From Candidatus Nomurabacteria bacterium (GTDB lineage: Bacteria; Patescibacteriota; Minisyncoccia; Phycocordibacterales; UBA9973), in assembly GCA_943354525.1 (NCBI GenBank), contig CALRCI010000001.1:1-46923 (forward strand): DNA of 46,923 nucleotides. Reading direction: 5' to 3'. This document shows positions 44,078 through 46,923 of this stretch, in pieces. The notes under the pieces are model-generated. The model saw only the letters and a list, made by a program, of their open reading frames with translations. It was not told the DNA's origin and made no database searches. The translations under genes and the position numbers were made by a program. Every line of letters begins with the position of its first letter. Position 1 is the first letter of the stretch.

Positions 44078-45097
44078 ATGCCAAAAAATGACCAAAAAAT
44101 AGAAAAAAATAACGACATGTATCTCGATCAGACGCTTCGGCCAACGAATTGGGAGGATTATATCGGCCAGAGCACGATCAAAGAGAATCTGCGCATCTTG
44201 CTCGCGGCGGCACATGAGCGAAATCATCCGGCCGAGCATATTCTCTTCTATGGTCCGCCCGGTCTCGGCAAGACGACGCTCGCACATCTCATCGCCAAAG
44301 AAACAGGACGACAGATCAAGATCACGTCCGGTCCGGCAATCGAGAAAGTCGGCGACCTCGCATCGATTCTGACAAATCTCACGCCAGGTGACATCATGTT
44401 CATCGATGAAATTCATCGTCTGAATAAGATGGTGGAAGAAGTGCTCTATCCGGCGATGGAATCCGGCGTGCTCGACATCATCATCGGCAAAGGTCCGTCG
44501 GCGCGCACGATTCAGCTCGAACTCCCGCCATTCACGCTCATCGCCGCGACAACGCGCATTGCACTTCTCTCTTCCCCGCTCCGTTCGCGATTCTCGGGTG
44601 GTGTCTTCCGTCTCGAATTTTATTCTGAAGAAGAAATCGCCGAAATTATCCGTCGCTCGGCAAAAATTCTCGGCATCACACTCGAAGAAGGAGCAATTTC
44701 TGAAATCGCGAAACGTTCGCGCTTCACGCCACGCACGGCTAACTATTTCCTGAAGCGCTGCCGCGACTACGCGCAAGTCCACAAACAAGATCTCGATCAG
44801 AAGACAGTTTTTCTCGCGCTCTCACTCCTCGGCATCGATGAACTCGGACTTTCAGAATCTGATCGCCAAGTGCTCACCGTAATCATTGAGAAATTTAACG
44901 GCGGTCCGGTTGGGCTCTCGACGATTGCCGCGGCGACATCTGAAGAAGAAGCCACAATCGAAGAAGTCGTCGAACCATATCTCATCCAGCGCGGACTGCT
45001 CGAGCGCACGCCTCGCGGCCGTACCGCAACACGCAAGGCATATGAACATCTAGGATTTGATTTCCCCGGAGAAATAGTACAGCAGGAACTTTTGTAA
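44078..45097 (+). CDS. ruvB: Holliday junction branch migration ATPase RuvB
   Basis: This 339-residue AAA+ motor drives branch migration with RuvA. It opens with LDQTLRPTNWEDYIGQSTIK. Walker A is GPPGLGKTTLAHLIAKETG, Walker B IMFIDEIHRLN, sensor 1 TLIAATTR and the arginine finger region SPLRSRFSGG. The C-terminal winged helix (RGLLERTPRGRTATRKAYEH) is complete. Length is normal. A GATACT element ends 7 nt before ATG, and TATACT about 100 nt upstream offers a second promoter. yebC follows after 2 nt. Confidence 0.96.
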   Translation: MPKNDQKIEKNNDMYLDQTLRPTNWEDYIGQSTIKENLRILLAAAHERNHPAEHILFYGPPGLGKTTLAHLIAKETGRQIKITSGPAIEKVGDLASILTNLTPGDIMFIDEIHRLNKMVEEVLYPAMESGVLDIIIGKGPSARTIQLELPPFTLIAATTRIALLSSPLRSRFSGGVFRLEFYSEEEIAEIIRRSAKILGITLEEGAISEIAKRSRFTPRTANYFLKRCRDYAQVHKQDLDQKTVFLALSLLGIDELGLSESDRQVLTVIIEKFNGGPVGLSTIAAATSEEEATIEEVVEPYLIQRGLLERTPRGRTATRKAYEHLGFDFPGEIVQQELL

Positions 45098-45099
45098 CC

Positions 45100-45624
45100 A
45101 TGAGCCATTCGCAATGGGAGAAAAAGAAATATAAAAAGGCCGCAAGCGAGGGTAAGACGAGCAAGCTTTATACGAAGCTCGTACGCATGATCACGACTGA
45201 GGCCAAGAAATGCGGCGGCAACAAAGACGCGCCGGAGCTCAGGATGGCGATCGATAAGGCACGCGCCGTAAATATGCCGAATGACAATATCGAACGCGCA
45301 ATCAAGAAAGCAACTGAACTGGGAGAGGCCATGGAGCACATCACCTACGAAGCATACGGTCCGGCCGGTGTCGGCATCGTTATCCAAGCGCTTACCGGCA
45401 ATCGCAATAAAGCGGCACAGGAAATAAAATTTATTTTATCAAAAAATGGTTTCGCACTCGGAGCAATGGGATCAGTAACATGGAATTTCACGAAGACTGA
45501 GAATCATTGGAAGCCGAATACTTTTGTGACTGTGAGCGAAGAGGATGCAAATACTCTCATGGCGCTCGTCGAAGAACTTGAAGACAATGACGAAGTGCAG
45601 GAAGTATTCACTAATGCCGAATAA
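45100..45624 (+). CDS. YebC/TACO1-family protein lacking the middle domain
   Basis: This 174-residue protein matches YebC (about 240 aa) at both ends. The N-terminal helical domain (SHSQWEKKKYKKAASEGKTS, AIDKARAVNMPNDNIERAIK) and the first part of domain 2 (YEAYGPAGVGIVIQALTGNR, NKAAQEIKFILSKNGFALGA) are clear. It then passes directly to the domain 2 return (FVTVSEEDANTLMALVEELE then DNDEVQEVFTNAE), so the roughly 70-residue domain 3 is missing. YebC proteins aid translation of difficult sequences (polyproline) or act as regulators. It sits between ruvB and ruvC, a common gene order. Confidence 0.88.
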   Translation: MSHSQWEKKKYKKAASEGKTSKLYTKLVRMITTEAKKCGGNKDAPELRMAIDKARAVNMPNDNIERAIKKATELGEAMEHITYEAYGPAGVGIVIQALTGNRNKAAQEIKFILSKNGFALGAMGSVTWNFTKTENHWKPNTFVTVSEEDANTLMALVEELEDNDEVQEVFTNAE

Positions 45625-45627
45625 ATT

Positions 45628-46104
45628 ATGAAACTCATTTCTATTGATCCAGGTGTGGAAAGAGTCGGCATCGCCATCATTGAGAAAGAAAAAGGTGGCA
45701 AGGAGATTGTGCTTTTTTCTGAATGTTTCAAAACATCTGCAAAACTTCCCTATGGCGAGCGGCTCGCACTCATCGGAGAAGAAATTGCCGCGGTGATAAA
45801 AAAATGGAAACCAACGGCAATGGCAATCGAGAAATTGTATTTCGAGACGAACAAGACGACGGCCATGGCAGTAGCGGAGGCGCGTGGCGTGATCATCTAC
45901 GAGGCAAGCCGGGAGGGTCTGAAAATTTTTGAATACACGCCGATGGAAATCAAAGTTGCCGTGACCGGCTACGGCAAAAGCGACAAGCGGGCCATCATGA
46001 ATCTCGTACCGAAGCTCGTGAAGCTTCCCTCTCGTACGATGATTGATGATGAAATCGATGCCATCGCCGTCGGACTCACTGCCTTCGCGATTGAGCGATT
46101 TTAG
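45628..46104 (+). CDS. ruvC: Crossover junction endonuclease RuvC
   Basis: This 158-residue RNase H-fold nuclease resolves Holliday junctions. Catalytic acids are visible in MKLISIDPGVERVGIAII (Asp7), MAIEKLYFETNKTTAMAVAE (Glu) and the late DDEIDAIAVGLTA (Asp pair). The EYTPMEIKVAVTGYGKSDKR segment matches the family. Length is slightly short (E. coli 173). It begins 3 nt after the yebC stop codon, so ruvB-yebC-ruvC form one operon. Confidence 0.94.
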   Translation: MKLISIDPGVERVGIAIIEKEKGGKEIVLFSECFKTSAKLPYGERLALIGEEIAAVIKKWKPTAMAIEKLYFETNKTTAMAVAEARGVIIYEASREGLKIFEYTPMEIKVAVTGYGKSDKRAIMNLVPKLVKLPSRTMIDDEIDAIAVGLTAFAIERF

Positions 46105-46132
46105 ACTTTTCCACATTTTTGGCCAAAAGTTC

Positions 46133-46161
46133 TTGCAAAGGATTTTAGTTTTTGTTACAAC
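46133..46161 (+). promoter_or_regulatory. Promoter of the 56-aa acidic protein gene
   Basis: TTGCAA (46133-46138), 17-nt spacer, TACAAC (46156-46161). The predicted leader is about 40 nt long with a hairpin-like TACGCGAATTTGGGTCGC region. Confidence 0.6.
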
Positions 46162-46207
46162 TGGGGTACGCGAATTTGGGTCGCAATTACAAGAGCAATT
46201 TTTTACT

Positions 46208-46378
46208 ATGAGTTACCACGACGATATAGATGATATTAAGATGAGCGATGAAGAGGAAGAAATCGGTCCACTAGACCATGATCCTCTCGATGATCCCCTC
46301 GACGAACCTGAAAGCCTCGAAGACTATGTGGCCGCAGAAGATGCGGACGATACGGGTCCTGATGATGGAAACTATTAA
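46208..46378 (+). CDS. Small highly acidic protein
   Basis: This 56-residue protein is almost entirely Asp, Glu, Pro and small residues (DIDDIKMSDEEEEIGPLDHD, then DPLDDPLDEPESLEDY). It would be disordered, with a net charge near -25. An ATG at 46208 is chosen over the longer overlapping frame because it lies downstream of the 46133-46161 promoter with its own leader. Small acidic proteins of this kind can act as RNA polymerase or nucleic-acid mimics, but no family is recognised and the role is unknown. A heptamer array begins at its stop codon. Confidence 0.62.
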   Translation: MSYHDDIDDIKMSDEEEEIGPLDHDPLDDPLDEPESLEDYVAAEDADDTGPDDGNY

Positions 46379-46492
46379 GATTAGTGACTAGGTTCTAGTG
46401 GCTAGTGATTAGAAAGAATACGAAACCCGTGACAGGCCCCTTGCCTGTCGCGGGTTTACTAGTCACTAGAAACTAGCTACTAACTACTATTT
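46379..46492. repeat. Two opposed heptamer arrays flanking a bidirectional terminator
   Basis: Left array 46379-46413 (GATTAGT, GACTAGG, TTCTAGT, GGCTAGT, GATTAGA) and right array 46458-46492 (ACTAGTC, ACTAGAA, ACTAGCT, ACTAACT, ACTATTT) have reverse-complementary consensus. Between them a 15-bp hairpin (46423-46437 with 46443-46457, one G/T pair) would end both the acidic-protein and tyrS transcripts. The right array covers the last codons of tyrS. Confidence 0.72.
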
Positions 46493-46923
46493 GGATGAAT
46501 CGATGTGCGCCGATGCGGTACGATCCGCTCTCGGCGAAATCTTCGAGTTCGAGCATCTTCTCCCCTGTCTCGAGATGGGTAATCGCTTTCGCTTCGAGCA
46601 AGCGGCGGAATTCGCTCTTCGACTTCACGATATCGAAACGAATCAATCCATCAGGAATTTCAGAACGCTCGGCAACAGTGAGCACATCCATATCTGTCGG
46701 AATTTCTTTATTTGAGAATGTCTTCGAGAAATTTTCTTCGGCAGATTTCGCTGCGTCTTCGCCGTGGTAGAATGTGACAATTTCGCGTGCGAGACGTTTC
46801 TTGAAGAACATCGGATTTTCTCCGCGCGCGACGGATTCTTTCATGGATTCAATTTCATCCATCGGAATTCTCGTCAGCAATTCGAAGTAGTCAAAGATGA
46901 CATCATCGACGATACCCATGAGC
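46473..46923 (-). CDS. tyrS: Tyrosyl-tRNA synthetase, 3' part (gene runs off the window)
   Basis: The reading frame is open to the right edge, so only the last 150 or so residues are present. They match the end of the TyrRS catalytic domain (LMGIVDDVIFDYFELLTRIP, ENPMFFKKRLAREIVTFYHG) and the C-terminal S4-like RNA-binding domain (DGLIRFDIVKSKSEFRRLLE, then FAESGSYRIGAHRFIQIVVS). The enzyme charges tRNA-Tyr. The last codons overlap the heptamer array at 46458-46492. The HIGH and KMSKS motifs would lie outside the window. Confidence 0.88.
   Translation of the reverse strand, partial: LMGIVDDVIFDYFELLTRIPMDEIESMKESVARGENPMFFKKRLAREIVTFYHGEDAAKSAEENFSKTFSNKEIPTDMDVLTVAERSEIPDGLIRFDIVKSKSEFRRLLEAKAITHLETGEKMLELEDFAESGSYRIGAHRFIQIVVSS

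Noticed and set aside
43901..44788. A 295-codon leftward open frame
   Set aside because: It is the shadow of ruvB, whose AAA+ motifs are unmistakable.

Overview
The window looks like a chromosomal segment from a Patescibacteria (CPR) bacterium, most likely a Parcubacteria-type lineage. The reasons are small compact genes, shortened housekeeping proteins (MscL of 96 aa, HolA of 241 aa, a YebC lacking its middle domain, a Pol I with a degenerate proofreading region), families typical of that group (giant cysteine-rich zinc-ribbon proteins, FN3/peptidoglycan-binding secreted proteins, Gmad2, DUF192, AI-2E, DedA), seven dispersed tRNA genes of which only tRNA-His encodes CCA, and normal use of TGA as stop. 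No 16S rRNA is present, so placement below phylum is inference.

Layout. 1-7.7 kb: envelope and small-molecule functions (ZIP metal transporter, SWIB-domain protein, TspO, a large FN3 + peptidoglycan-binding secreted protein, a VOC protein, DUF389, MscL). 7.7-13 kb: ABC exporter, a sulfotransferase + ornithine-cyclodeaminase-like pair, tRNA-His, PCD, AI-2E transporter. 13-16 kb: tRNA-Leu, rplS, RluA/RluD-type synthase, tRNA-Val, tRNA-Arg(TCT), DedA, a free-standing tRNA-binding (CsaA/MetG-beta-like) protein. 16.3-19.7 kb: two adjacent cysteine-rich zinc-ribbon paralogues, with a third at 31.8-33.5 kb. 19.8-26.6 kb: orphan MazF/PemK-like toxin, RuvX, an AT-rich HNH gene, tRNA-Ser, DUF192, FemAB-like protein, an AT-rich amidohydrolase, and an ECF sigma / membrane protein / secreted protein operon. 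26.6-31.4 kb: tRNA-Arg(GCG) with a strongly folded tRNA-related element, Gmad2 protein, rpsT, ruvA, mutM, TrmH-family methyltransferase, tRNA-Lys. 33.5-37.6 kb: holA, ICMT-like methyltransferase, polA, tsaE. 37.7-43.6 kb: two large secreted proteins and pilB. 44-46.1 kb: ruvB-yebC-ruvC. Right edge: the 3' part of tyrS. The complete RuvABC resolvasome is present but ruvA is 16 kb from ruvBC.

The most unusual content is between and inside genes. (1) Two families of long stem-loop elements have 29-33 bp perfect arms of unrelated sequence around a conserved core of fixed length: family A, 66 nt, three copies, with compensatory changes in an inner hairpin; family B, 94 nt, two copies. Arms can include the stop codons of neighbouring genes. 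(2) Degenerate 7-bp-period repeats, mostly 28-35 nt, with different unit sequences lie at gene ends and in frame inside mutM and rluD. (3) A 20-nt palindromic repeat is translated as PPAGGE in two unrelated genes. (4) At least 17 genes have a -10 hexamer exactly 6 nt before the start codon, which predicts leaderless mRNAs as a main mode of expression. (5) Two promoter-terminator units without convincing ORFs are candidate small RNAs (about 19.79-19.87 kb and 31.51-31.71 kb). (6) A 136-nt three-way-junction element beside tRNA-Arg reuses 19 nt of the tRNA 3' end.

All calls come from reading the sequence and the translated proteins; no database search was run.
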